Of a DNA stretch of 64,000 bases, positions 32,258 to 41,144 are shown piece after piece (position 1 is the stretch's first letter; each line of letters opens with the position of its first letter). Under the pieces are notes generated by a model, which was given only the letters and a program-made list of their open reading frames with translations, was not told the origin of the DNA and did no database searches. The DNA comes from Bartonella bovis 91-4. Lineage in GTDB: Bacteria > Pseudomonadota > Alphaproteobacteria > Rhizobiales > Rhizobiaceae. Where the stretch lies: assembly GCF_000384965.1 (NCBI RefSeq), contig NZ_CM001844.1, positions 655,341-719,340 on the forward strand, written 5' to 3'. Both the position numbers and the translations under genes were made by a program.

Positions 32258-33634
32258 ATGTCAGTAAACAAGCTTAAACGAGGTATGAATAAACGTCAGG
32301 TTATATTTTTAGCTTTCGGATCTGCTATTGGAACAGGCCTTTTTTACGGGTCTACGCAAGCAATTAATCTTGCTGGTCCAAGTGTTCTTATTGCGTATTG
32401 TATTGCGGGTTTAGCTGTTTTTATGGTGATGCGGGCTCTAGGTGAGATGATTATTCATAATCCTTTGCCAGGTTCTTTTGCCCGTTACGCTGCAAATCAT
32501 ATATCACCTTTGGCTGGTTTTCTAACAGGGTGGACATATGTTTTTGAGGTGGTTCTTGTTGGTTTAGCTGATATTACAGTTTTTGCAACTTATATGGGTT
32601 TTTGGTATCCTGGTGTTTCTCCTTGGATCTGGACATTGAGCATTACGCTTATTATTACCGCTATTAACTTAGCGGCAGTCAAAGTATATGGTGAGCTAGA
32701 ATTTTGGCTGTCTTCTATCAAAGTAATTGCTATTATCGTTATGATTGTTTTAGGCATAGCAATTATTGTGTTTAATTGGAATATGGGCACACAATCCACT
32801 GTTCATAATTTATGGCAAAATGGTGGTATATTTCCCAATGGTTGGTTTGGTTTTTTAGCTTGCTTTAGTGTTGTTGTTTTTTCTTTTGGTGGGGTAGAGA
32901 TTGTTGGAATAGCAGCTATGGAAACGCAAGATCCTAATAAAACTATTTCAAAAGCAATTAATTCTATTCCAATTCGGATTTTACTATTTTACGTTATAAC
33001 TTTGACGGTTTTAATGATACTTTATCCTTGGAATAAAATTGGGTTGATTGGTAGTCCTTTTGTTTCAATTTTTGAAAACCTTGGTATTTCATCAGCAGCT
33101 AACATTCTTAACGTTGTTGTTGTTACAGCGGCTATTTCAGCCATTAATAGCGAAATGTATGGCGCTAGTCGCATGATTCATGGGCTATCACAAGAAGGCT
33201 ATGTATTTAAGAAATTTCAATATCTATCAAAAAACGGTATACCAATTTTTATTATTTTACTAATATCTGTCGTATTTTTTTTTGGTGTTGTTCTTAACTA
33301 TTTTTATCATGATCAACTTTTTTTTCTCATTGCAGCAATGGCAACATTTGCAACAGTTTTCGTTTGGCTGATGATTTTACTTTCGCAAATTTTCATGAGA
33401 CTTAAAATGCCTAAAGAAAAACAGCATAATCTAAAATTTCCTATTCCATTTTGGCCAGTAGGATCGATTTTTGCTATTTTATTTATGATCTTTATTTTTG
33501 TTTTGTTATGTTTTTTTGATGATACACGACCAGTTTTAATGATAGGAGTAGCTTGGCTTAGTTGGCTCGTAGTTTGCTTTTATGCACTTAAATTTTTTAA
33601 TAAAGAAAAAAGAAAAACTATCTGTAAAAATTGA
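32258..33634 (+). CDS. ProY-like amino-acid permease (APC family)
   Basis: Proton-coupled amino-acid transporter of the inner membrane, 458 residues with about 12 membrane helices. The N-terminal GSAIGTGLFYGSTQAI and the next stretches (RALGEM, LTGWTYVFE, INLAAVKVYGELEFW) strongly resemble enterobacterial ProY. The adjacent hutH remnant suggests histidine as a substrate, since HutT/ProY-type permeases often travel with hut genes; this is inference. The ATG at 32258 follows AAAAGGA at 32246-32252; a TTG at 32243 overlaps that site. The frame is intact, with no lesion. Confidence 0.88.
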   Translation: MSVNKLKRGMNKRQVIFLAFGSAIGTGLFYGSTQAINLAGPSVLIAYCIAGLAVFMVMRALGEMIIHNPLPGSFARYAANHISPLAGFLTGWTYVFEVVLVGLADITVFATYMGFWYPGVSPWIWTLSITLIITAINLAAVKVYGELEFWLSSIKVIAIIVMIVLGIAIIVFNWNMGTQSTVHNLWQNGGIFPNGWFGFLACFSVVVFSFGGVEIVGIAAMETQDPNKTISKAINSIPIRILLFYVITLTVLMILYPWNKIGLIGSPFVSIFENLGISSAANILNVVVVTAAISAINSEMYGASRMIHGLSQEGYVFKKFQYLSKNGIPIFIILLISVVFFFGVVLNYFYHDQLFFLIAAMATFATVFVWLMILLSQIFMRLKMPKEKQHNLKFPIPFWPVGSIFAILFMIFIFVLLCFFDDTRPVLMIGVAWLSWLVVCFYALKFFNKEKRKTICKN

Positions 33635-33885
33635 ATTTTTCATTTATTAAAAAGCAAAATACTTTTACTATTTGGGTAGATAATTATTACAAAAACGCTA
33701 AATATTATAAGCGTATTTCATTGGTAAGCCTAGTTTTATTAATTGAGTGGCTAGAAAAATCTACTTTATAAATATTCTATATAGCTAATAAGATTAACAT
33801 AATATTTTAGAAAGAAGACATGGTTATATCAAGGTATAAATTTCAAATTCTTGGAAAACTTTTATGGTTAAACTAATAACTGCTT

Positions 33886-34256
33886 TTGAATGTTTATGGA
33901 ATTAATTTATGTTACTTGTTTTTTTTCATCGATCTTCAAGAGTGTGGGAACGAATTGACGAGGCAGGAGGAAGAGAAAATCTTGGATGCTTGCAATCGTG
34001 TGCAGAGATTGCTCAGTGTGAAAGCTTCGGATGAGCAGGTTAAGAAAGCTGCTTTTTTGCTCTCAAGTTGAGAGTTCCAGCCAACACAGATCCCAGTGTA
34101 GTTTCCTTGTCTTACAAGACGATACTCGAATATGTTTCAGCATACGCTCTTGCACAAGCCGTTGAAAAATTTTCACGGGTCAAGCCAAGAATTATGTCAA
34201 AGGTATTCATGCCTACGTGTGCAGAGCTTGTTTCCTACTGTCAGCAGATAGGATGA
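33886..34256 (+). pseudogene. Frameshifted phage-like protein remnant
   Basis: Two adjoining frames read as one protein broken by shifts. Frame one gives ELTRQEEEKILDACNRVQRL and ends in a stop at 34071. Frame two continues RVPANTDPSVVSLSYKTILE and ends with MPTCAELVSYCQQ. A further double shift near 34180 would restore SRGQAKNYVKGF. The composition differs from the surrounding AT-rich sequence and looks like a bacteriophage gene, but I cannot name its function. It lies with other phage-like scraps to its right. Confidence 0.55.
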
Positions 34257-34482
34257 AATAACAGGGCTGTTAACAACAATCCCTTTTTCTTATTAGTGGA
34301 AAAATGAAGAGTAGCCAAAACATATGACGAAGTATCAAGGAGATGGAGTAACTGTCAAAGAGTAGTAAATAAAAGAGCATCTTTATGTCTTGCTCGCTAG
34401 TAATTTGATCGGTGAGATAGAATCCCTAGTTTTTTTGGTTTTCAGCTTCCATCACGAGTACTGCTGCCTCTGTATAAGGCGC

Positions 34483-34839
34483 TACTCTAATGCTGCATGT
34501 ACACTATCAGGTAGCAAAACAGCTACTACAGGAGCACAAATAACAAGAAAACGTGAACAGTAGAGATAAAAGCGTTTCAATCTGCATTAATGCAAGGTGT
34601 GACACGGGCAGAAGCAAAACTTGTAGAAAAGGAAACTATAACAAGCAGGTGCAAAGAAAGAAACAGCAAAATTTTTTTAGGGCGCTATAAAAACAGATGC
34701 GATCTATGGGGCTATAGCGGGAAGCGGTGAGAGCAGTGTTGTTAGTACTATTAGCAAAGGTAGCTTAGATGGCAATGGTGAAAACAGTATTTATGGTGGT
34801 GCAGGAGGCGGGGTAGGGGATGGTTTAGCTGCTTTTTTT
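34483..34839 (+). pseudogene. Phage-like remnant upstream of lysis-type genes
   Basis: Three frames must be joined to read through. The first gives TLSGSKTATTGAQITRKREQ then a stop at 34561. The second gives KAFQSALMQGVTRAEAKLVE. The third, past a stop at 34678, gives GAIKTDAIYGAIAGSGESS and a glycine-rich stretch ending GGGVGDGLAAFF. The glycine-rich, mildly hydrophobic end just before an Rz-like frame would suit a holin or late structural gene, but this is a guess from position only. Confidence 0.45.
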
Positions 34840-35007
34840 ATGATTTTAACTAAGGTCTTTCGTTTTGGAAGACAAGTTAAACAGTGCAAGCAAACAGAGG
34901 AAGTTTTAAAAATAGCAAGAACACGATTTGAAATAGAAGATGAAATTAATAAGAAAAGTGATGTTGATGTATGCTCTGATCTTTCTAAGTGGGTGTGTAA
35001 AAAATGA
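34840..35007 (+). pseudogene. Possible inner-membrane spanin (Rz-like) remnant
   Basis: A 55-codon open frame beginning MILTKVFRFGRQVKQCKQTE and ending DLSKWVCKK. The pattern of a short start, a charged coiled segment (KIARTRFEIEDEINKKS) and a C-terminal LSKWV motif resembles short Rz-like proteins at the end of phage lysis modules. Its last bases overlap the next short frame in an ATGA arrangement, as Rz/Rz1 pairs often do. The frame is also open upstream to 34681, so the true start is unclear. It may be a remnant and not an expressed gene. Confidence 0.45.
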
Positions 35008-35157
35008 ATATGTTTCTTGTATTGGGTGTTGCCAATGTATTTAGATCAGCAAGATTATGATGGAATCAGTTCAAGCTTGGCAAGAGACATTTTAAAGCAT
35101 AATGAATACGGAAAATGCTCGTGTGGTTGGGAAACTATTAACAAAAGTTCAAGATAA
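35004..35157 (+). pseudogene. Possible outer-membrane spanin (Rz1-like) remnant
   Basis: Starts with ATG at 35004, overlapping the preceding stop, and reads MNMFLVLGVANVFRSARL before a stop. A shift restores a second frame (35035-35157) reading MYLDQQDYDGISSSLARDIL and KHNEYGKCSCGWE. Short phage lipoproteins of alphaproteobacteria end in a similar HNEYGxxxCGW pattern. The lipobox cysteine expected after LG is replaced by valine and the frame is broken, so it should be non-functional. Confidence 0.45.
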
Positions 35158-35271
35158 TTTTAGTGCAGTTTATAAAGACAAGTTAAAAAATTTTATTCCA
35201 TAACTTGATTATCTTTTTTCTAACCTTAAGTAAATAGCAATAAAATCAACAGGTTATAGAAAAAAAACAAC

Positions 35272-35346
<75 letters not shown>

Positions 35347-35445
35347 ATTCAATGATGGTGCATACTGCATATAGAATTATAAACGTCAATGTCTGATTTA
35401 ATTTTTTATTTGATTAAATGCAAACAATTTACAGAAAATATTCTA

Positions 35446-35808
35446 TTAAGCAGCTATAAGTATTTTTTCAACTTCACTAACTAATTCACGCAAATGAAAT
35501 GGTTTAGAAAGCACTTTAGCATCAGGAATAGTATTATTATTTGAATTTAATGCAACTGCTGCAAAGCCTGTAATGAACATAACTCGTAAATCAGGATCAA
35601 TTTCAGTAGCACGTCGTGCTAATTCAATTCCATCCATTTCTGGCATAACAATATCAGTGAGTAGAAGAGAAAATGGTTCTTCTTGTAAACGTTTATATGC
35701 ACTAGCACCATTATCAAAATCGATGACTTCATAACCTGCACGTTCTAGTGCTTTTGCTAGAAAGCGGCGCATATCATTATCATCTTCCGCGAGCAGGATT
35801 CGTTTCAT
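35446..35808 (-). CDS. cpdR: Single-domain response regulator CpdR
   Basis: Receiver-only protein that, when unphosphorylated, acts as a ClpXP adaptor for cell-cycle proteolysis in alphaproteobacteria (known from Caulobacter and Sinorhizobium). The 120-residue protein has the acidic pocket LLAEDDND, the phosphorylation aspartate in LLLTDIVMPEMDG near residue 52, the threonine in MFITGFAAVAL and the lysine in VLSKPFHLREL. The ATG at 35808 gives MKRILLAEDD; a start seven codons earlier has no ribosome site. No output domain exists. It is monocistronic next to tRNA-Val. Confidence 0.92.
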   Translation of the reverse strand: MKRILLAEDDNDMRRFLAKALERAGYEVIDFDNGASAYKRLQEEPFSLLLTDIVMPEMDGIELARRATEIDPDLRVMFITGFAAVALNSNNNTIPDAKVLSKPFHLRELVSEVEKILIAA

Positions 35809-36540
35809 GATTATGTCCAATTGCTCCATTTATTAGTTTTTCACTATATTGATGTATACGATATAGTGTATTTATAAAAAAGCGGTAAAATGCTTATAAT
35901 TAGAATGAATAGCAAAATGGTTAACTCTTGCATATTTGTCAAGGATACATAATGTCGTTTTTAGTTGAGTTCAATTTAAAATATGTATGACAGTAGAAGG
36001 AGACCGGACATTTATATATTTTGAGTTTTCTTAATTACATGTTTTGTTTTTAAATTTTTTTCATATTTGTTTTATAAGTATGCTGGTTTAGAGGTTATTG
36101 ATACTCAAAATTCAGAAAGGTATTGTGTTAATTTTCTATTTTGAAATATCATACAGAAAAACAATATTTTCGAGCAGTCGTTCTATCTATTTTTAGTAAT
36201 ATGAATTGTAGGACATATGAGTTAGTCCTAATATGCTTGCTTTTTCCTCACCAAATTTTGGTTATTCCAAAAGAATATTAAAGATTACAAGAAAAATTAA
36301 TATATTTTGTAAAAGGAGCTTTCTTATTAAAGCCCTTAATGAAGGCAAAAAGCTATAATTTTTCTTCCCACATAGTGTTAAACTAAGATAACACTTAATG
36401 GCTAAGTTATAATAGTGATGAAGAAATAGTAAATAGTTATCTTATTTTGTCCTCTTTTATGAGTTAAAATATAAAAGAGTTGAAATGGAAAAGATTGATT
36501 ACCAAATAAATGTTACAATCGCCATAATGGGATTGTTGGT
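35809..36540. other. Intergenic region between cpdR and the small heat-shock gene
   Basis: About 730 AT-rich bases without a supported gene. A 7-base-pair hairpin (AGTGTTA 36374-36380 with TAACACT 36389-36395) is the only clear structure. The region should hold the cpdR promoter (minus) and the heat-shock promoter (plus); I could not place a convincing RpoH site. Confidence 0.45.
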
Positions 36541-36547
36541 TTGTAAG

Positions 36548-36600
36548 AAAGTCTGCCATTTGGAGACTTTGTAAATTAATTGTAGTCGCTCTAAAGGAGG
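36548..36600 (+). promoter_or_regulatory. ROSE-like RNA thermometer in hsp20 leader
   Basis: Two features match the ROSE type of thermosensor known upstream of rhizobial small heat-shock genes. First, a hairpin with AAAGTCT (36548-36554) paired to AGACTTT (36564-36570). Second, a short hairpin hiding the ribosome site: TCGCT (36586-36590) pairs with AGGA (36595-36598) around CTAA, leaving one bulged G. The U-C/U-G-C-U sequence facing AGGA is the diagnostic part of ROSE. The start codon is at 36607. Function is inferred from this pattern and the gene it precedes. Confidence 0.65.
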
Positions 36601-36606
36601 GCAATT

Positions 36607-37107
36607 ATGCGTCAAGTAGATTTTTCACCATTTTATCGTTCAACAGTAGGTTTTGATCATCTTTTAAATTGGTTTGATTCCAGAACACAACCGGATGATG
36701 TCTCTTCTTATCCACCATATAATATTGAGCGTTTAAGTGAGGATTCTTATCGGATTTCTATGGCTGTTGCTGGTTTTTCTTTAAATGAAATCGATATTGA
36801 AACGCATTGTAACCAGCTAACCATTAAAGGTGAGAAAATACCTGAAAATGATGATGAAGGACGAGAATTCCTTTATCGAGGAATTGCTTCGCGTGCTTTT
36901 GAAAGACGTTTTCATTTAGCTGATCACGTTAAGGTCATAGGAGCAGAATTAAGAGATGGTCTTCTTCATATTCAGCTTAAAAGAGAAATGCCGGCTGAAT
37001 TAAAACCAAAAAAGATAGTTGTGCAACAAGCCTCGCCAGCTGTTGCTAAAAGTAGCAATGGTTATAATATGCCTAAAGCAAGCTTAGAAGTTGAAACAAC
37101 AGAATGA
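36607..37107 (+). CDS. Small heat-shock protein (Hsp20 family)
   Basis: ATP-independent holdase chaperone that binds unfolding proteins. The 166-residue protein has an N-terminal arm, an alpha-crystallin domain (about residues 38-138, YRISMAVAGFSLNEIDIE to GLLHIQLKREMP) and a short tail. It resembles the IbpA/HspD group of rhizobia and Bartonella. AAAGGAGG precedes the ATG and is sequestered in the ROSE-like hairpin, so translation is probably heat-induced. A strong terminator ends the transcript. Confidence 0.93.
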   Translation: MRQVDFSPFYRSTVGFDHLLNWFDSRTQPDDVSSYPPYNIERLSEDSYRISMAVAGFSLNEIDIETHCNQLTIKGEKIPENDDEGREFLYRGIASRAFERRFHLADHVKVIGAELRDGLLHIQLKREMPAELKPKKIVVQQASPAVAKSSNGYNMPKASLEVETTE

Positions 37108-37130
37108 TTTATAATTTTTAAAATATTTAG

Positions 37131-37158
37131 AACGCGAGACAAAAGTCTCGCGTTTTTT
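37131..37158 (+). terminator. Rho-independent terminator after hsp20
   Basis: AACGCGAGAC (37131-37140) pairs perfectly with GTCTCGCGTT (37145-37154) around an AAAA loop and is followed by TTTT. It lies 24 bases after the stop of the heat-shock gene. Confidence 0.93.
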
Positions 37159-37461
37159 ATTTTCTACTGATGAAAAGACTATTTAACTGAAAGTTTGTTA
37201 CGTAAATAATGGCATTTTTTTAGTAATACGAGATGAAGAGATATATAAAATGTAGCTAAACTAAAGGCAGGATAATTTTTGTAAATCAATTAATAACTAT
37301 AAAATCTTATAACTTACTGCGTGATAAGCTATTTATATAGGCAATAAAATTTTTTTGATAATTCAACACAATGTGTAATAAGTAAGCACGATATTAGATT
37401 AAGTAAGTGTATTTATTATATATATTAAGTAGGTATCAGATTTGGAATAGAATATAAAGAA
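37159..37461. other. Intergenic region, nothing recognised
   Basis: About 300 AT-rich bases between the hsp20 terminator and tRNA-Pro. No open frame, repeat or structured RNA was recognised. Confidence 0.5.
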
Positions 37462-37538
<77 letters not shown>

Positions 37539-37834
37539 AGTTGTCAAAAACGACTAAACGACTGTCTCTTTAAAGGCAAGAGGAAAAATAAACAGAATAA
37601 AATCTAATAAAATGCTTTTTTCCAGTTTAAAAAAAAGCTTAAAAAAGTAAAAGTGAAACTTGGCACTTTATTACTTCGGAGTAGCTTTGAAATAAAAAAT
37701 CAAAGCTTAAGTTTACGGAAAAGGTTAAACATTCCGATTTATGTCTTGTTATTTTGTTTTTAATATATCAAAAAAATAAAATTATCGTAAATAAAGTCAT
37801 TGAAAGCGCTTATTTGGTAAGGGAAAAATGAACA

Positions 37835-38209
37835 ATGGGTCGTTCGGTAATAAGTTTGACAGAAGCCGCAGTAGATCGCATTAAAGATATTATGAAAACA
37901 AAAAATGCGTGTGGTATTCTTATTGGTATCAAAAAGGGTGGCTGTGCGGGAATGGAATATACAATTACTCTCGCAAAAGAAAAAATGCACGATGCGGATG
38001 CTGTTGAAATTAATGGTGCTCACGTTTTTATTGCGCGCGATGCAATATTATTTTTATTAGGCACACAAATAGATTATGAAGTGACCACACTTCGTTCTGG
38101 TTTTATATTCAACAATCCCAATCAAATTTCAGCATGTGGATGTGGTGAATCAGTAGAAATTCGCCCCGCTTCACAGAATAAATTGAATGAAATGTATGAA
38201 AACCATTGA
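37835..38209 (+). CDS. sufA: A-type Fe-S cluster carrier (SufA/IscA family)
   Basis: Receives and passes on iron-sulfur clusters during assembly. The 124-residue HesB-fold protein has the three conserved cysteines at C37 (KKGGCAGMEY), C101 and C103 (SACGCGES). The segments LLGTQIDYEVTTLRSGF and NPNQISACGCGESVEI match the SufA found at the end of suf operons in Hyphomicrobiales. No sufBCDS gene is adjacent here, so it is either detached from its operon or a stand-alone carrier. It converges with mazG. Confidence 0.88.
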   Translation: MGRSVISLTEAAVDRIKDIMKTKNACGILIGIKKGGCAGMEYTITLAKEKMHDADAVEINGAHVFIARDAILFLLGTQIDYEVTTLRSGFIFNNPNQISACGCGESVEIRPASQNKLNEMYENH

Positions 38210-38257
38210 GTTTTGTTAAATTGTGTTTAGTAAAGCAAGGTTGTGATTAGTTTTTTC

Positions 38258-39082
38258 TTATTGTGTATTTTTAGCTTTATTCCAAAGATTTTCCATTTCT
38301 TTTAAAGATACGTCAACCAATGTTTTTGACTGGTTTGATAGACTTTCTTCAATATAGGTGAAGCGATTTCTAAATTTTATATTTGTTTTTTTTAATGCCT
38401 TTTGTGGGTCAATATTCAAATGGCGTGCAAGGTTAAGTATGGCAAAATAAAGATCACCAAATTCTGCTTCTATTTCTGAGGTTTTATCAGCTTTGATTGC
38501 TTCTTTAAGTTCATTGAATTCTTCTTTTATTTTTTTTAAGACTTTATCTTTTTTATGCCAATCAAAACCCACTTTAGCAGCCATATTTTGTAAAGCGAGC
38601 GCTTCTTGATCTGCTGGTTGTGTCGGTTTTACTTGTGCAAGATAGCCTGTTGGTGCATCGTCTGCTAAACCTGCCTCTTTGAGCTGTTGTTTTCGTTCAG
38701 CTTTTTCTATTTTTTTGATATATTCCCATGTATCCTCTGGAGGAAGGTCTACGTTTTTTTGTTCTGCATTTTCAAAGATATGAGGATGACGGCGAATTAT
38801 TTTTGCGGTAATCGCGTAAACAACGTCATCAAAAGAAAAGCTACCTTCTTCCTTAGCAATCGCAGCATAATAAACTATCTGTAAAAGAAGGTCACCTAGT
38901 TCATCGCAAAGATCTACTCGGTTACCTCGCTCAATGGCATCGATAACTTCATAAACTTCTTCGATCGTATAAGGTATGATGGATTCAAAGGTTTGTTTTA
39001 TATCCCAAACACAACCATTATCGCGATCTCGTAATATTGAAATAATTGTAATAAGGTCATTAATATCTTTTGATGCTAACAC
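38258..39082 (-). CDS. mazG: Nucleoside triphosphate pyrophosphohydrolase MazG
   Basis: Hydrolyses (d)NTPs to monophosphates, cleaning damaged nucleotides or lowering nucleotide alarms. The 274-residue protein has two MazG domains. The first (about 10-120) shows the metal-binding EEVYEVIDAIE and DELGDLLLQIVYYA segments; the second (about 165-255) shows EEFNELKEAI and EAEFGDLYFAILN. The start is a GTG at 39082, preceded by AAGAG. It is transcribed away from the lpxXL cluster end, 33 bases downstream of lpxXL. Confidence 0.93.
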   Translation of the reverse strand: MLASKDINDLITIISILRDRDNGCVWDIKQTFESIIPYTIEEVYEVIDAIERGNRVDLCDELGDLLLQIVYYAAIAKEEGSFSFDDVVYAITAKIIRRHPHIFENAEQKNVDLPPEDTWEYIKKIEKAERKQQLKEAGLADDAPTGYLAQVKPTQPADQEALALQNMAAKVGFDWHKKDKVLKKIKEEFNELKEAIKADKTSEIEAEFGDLYFAILNLARHLNIDPQKALKKTNIKFRNRFTYIEESLSNQSKTLVDVSLKEMENLWNKAKNTQ

Positions 39083-39115
39083 TGATGTCTCTTTTATGTG
39101 GATAATATGGATACA

Positions 39116-40048
39116 TTATTCACCCCAACGTCTATGAAACCACATCCATTGTCCAGGATATTCACGCACCCAAGTTTCAACAATATCATTTAATTTTTGT
39201 ACAGAGGCATTTATGTCAATTTCATTTTTATCATCAAGTGGCAGTTCCATACGCTCATATAACTCTAAACGATAACGTCCTCCAGCTAATCGGATACAGC
39301 GTGCTGGATAAATATCACAATTATATTGCCGAGCAAGTTTTATAATTAAGGGATTAGTTTTAAGCGATCGATTAAAAAATGTACTAGGGATACCTCGGCG
39401 AAATTTTTGATCAACAAGCATGCCAACATTTTCATTTTTTGCTAATTTTTCTGCTAATGCCCAAGTTGCGTGCGCTGCAGATGGCACAAGGTGCCCCATA
39501 GAATTTTGTCGAGCTTTCAAAACTCGATCTGCAATATGAGGGTTGTTGGGTGGTCTAAATAACACTGTAACATTAAGATCAAAGCTTTGTGCACATATAG
39601 GAAGAAGCTCAAAATTTCCAGTATGGGCTGTGAAAAAAATATGAGGCTTTTTTTCATTTTTTAATCGTTGAAATATTTCAGCACCACTGACTTCAATTAA
39701 ACCAGGTTGGCTGGCATTGGGATCAAAATCAAAAATTTTATCGAGAAAAATATATTCGACAAGAAGTCGTCCCATATTTTCCCACATTTCTAGTGCAATT
39801 GCATGTAATTCTTGTTCTGTTTTTTCTGGGTATGCAGCTCTAAGGTTTGCAAGCGCAATTTGATGACGAGATACAAGAGGACCAAATGTCTTTGCTAACC
39901 AAGAAATAAAAGAGAATCCAATGTTAATAGGGAGATGTCGTAAAATAGCTAAAAAAGCAATAAGCAAATGTACCCACAGCCAATTGACAGAATTTTTAAT
40001 AACCATTTTAATACGATACATTGAAATTTTGATAAAATGCTTTGTCAT
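39116..40048 (-). CDS. lpxXL: Lipid A very-long-chain acyltransferase LpxXL
   Basis: Transfers the 27-hydroxyoctacosanoyl-type chain from AcpXL to lipid A in Hyphomicrobiales. The 310-residue LpxL/HtrB-family protein has an N-terminal membrane helix, the catalytic motif HTGNFELLP (His and Glu of HX4D/E, near residue 140), the substrate region VLFRPPNNPHIADRVL near 165 and the C-terminal PGQWMWFHRRWGE. It is the last gene of the acpXL cluster, with the dehydrogenase stop four bases upstream. The start is uncertain because no ribosome site is clear; starts at 40021 or 40006 are possible. Confidence 0.9.
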   Translation of the reverse strand: MTKHFIKISMYRIKMVIKNSVNWLWVHLLIAFLAILRHLPINIGFSFISWLAKTFGPLVSRHQIALANLRAAYPEKTEQELHAIALEMWENMGRLLVEYIFLDKIFDFDPNASQPGLIEVSGAEIFQRLKNEKKPHIFFTAHTGNFELLPICAQSFDLNVTVLFRPPNNPHIADRVLKARQNSMGHLVPSAAHATWALAEKLAKNENVGMLVDQKFRRGIPSTFFNRSLKTNPLIIKLARQYNCDIYPARCIRLAGGRYRLELYERMELPLDDKNEIDINASVQKLNDIVETWVREYPGQWMWFHRRWGE

Positions 40049-40051
40049 GAT

Positions 40052-41080
40052 TTAGTCAATTTTGAGAATAATTTTACCAAAAACATCACGACTTTCTATT
40101 CGTTTTAAGGCTGTATCGATTTTATTAAAGTCAACAATCGTATCAATGATAGGGGATACAATCCCTTGTGCCATTTTCTGCATAGCATTTGCCATATTTT
40201 CCATACGACAGCCAAATGAACCAAATATTTTAAGTTGTTGTTGAAATAGTTGCATTAAATTTATAGGTGCTGAAACACCAGAAGTTGAACCACAAGTTAC
40301 TAAACGAGCGCCTCGTTTCATACACAATATAGAGCCTGTCCATGTATCAGCACCTACATGTTCAAAAACGACATCAACTCCTTTTTTTTGAGTTAATTTG
40401 CGGACCACACCTTCAAAGCGATCTTTACGGTAATTAATCACATAATCAGCTCCAAGGGATTGTGCTTTTACAATTTTATTGTCTGAGCCCACAGTGGTAA
40501 TAACTGTGCACCCTATGGCTTTTGCGATCTGGATGGCTGCTGAACCAATACCAGAACCACCGGCATGTATTAAAATTGTTTCTCCAGCTTGTAATTTTGC
40601 GTTATCAAAAAGCATATGTTCTACAGTGCCAAAAGTGATTGGAGCGACAGCTGCTTTTATTGCATCACATTCCAATGGAGCTGGCACTAATAGACGTGCT
40701 GGAAGGTTAACAAGTTCACAAGCAAAGCCATCAAGATGAAAACCATAAACACCTTTTACATCACTACAAAGGTTGTCACGTCCTTCGCGGCAGGCTTTGC
40801 ACAAACCGCAGGTTTGTGCACCATAAATTGAAACAATTTGCCCGAGTTGTAGATTTTCAACGCCATCTCCTAGTTGAACAATTTCACCGGAAGCTTCTGC
40901 ACCTATAATAAGCGGCATTTTTCTTTTAGCAAAAGCCATACCACGCCATCCCCACACATCAATATGATTAAGAGCAACAGCCTTTATACAGACTGTCACT
41001 TCACCAGGGCTAGGCAGTGGTGGTGGTGCAATATCAGTGATCTCAAGTTGACGCTCATTAAATAGTTGCAGTGCACGCAT
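40052..41080 (-). CDS. Zinc-type alcohol dehydrogenase of the VLCFA cluster
   Basis: Medium-chain dehydrogenase/reductase of about 342 residues. It has the catalytic zinc region GAEASGEIVQLGDGVENL, the structural zinc cysteines in CGLCKACREGRDNLC near residues 92-106, the nucleotide site IHAGGSGIGSAAIQIAKAIG near 170 and DVVFEHVGADTW near 235. Its ortholog in rhizobia (often called adh2XL) is required near lpxXL; an enoyl- or ketoacyl-type reductase role in very-long-chain fatty acid elongation is inferred from context. ATG at 41080 or 41083; GAGA favours 41080. Confidence 0.88.
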   Translation of the reverse strand: MRALQLFNERQLEITDIAPPPLPSPGEVTVCIKAVALNHIDVWGWRGMAFAKRKMPLIIGAEASGEIVQLGDGVENLQLGQIVSIYGAQTCGLCKACREGRDNLCSDVKGVYGFHLDGFACELVNLPARLLVPAPLECDAIKAAVAPITFGTVEHMLFDNAKLQAGETILIHAGGSGIGSAAIQIAKAIGCTVITTVGSDNKIVKAQSLGADYVINYRKDRFEGVVRKLTQKKGVDVVFEHVGADTWTGSILCMKRGARLVTCGSTSGVSAPINLMQLFQQQLKIFGSFGCRMENMANAMQKMAQGIVSPIIDTIVDFNKIDTALKRIESRDVFGKIILKID

Positions 41081-41144
41081 CATTATTCTCTATTAATATA
41101 TATTGTTATAAGATTAGTGTTTACGAAATTTAATTATTAAAGGA

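Noticed and set aside
36495..36528. Heat-shock promoter candidate TTGATT and CATAAT before the hsp20 gene
   Set aside because: Spacing is about 22 bases, too long for a confident sigma-70 or RpoH promoter.
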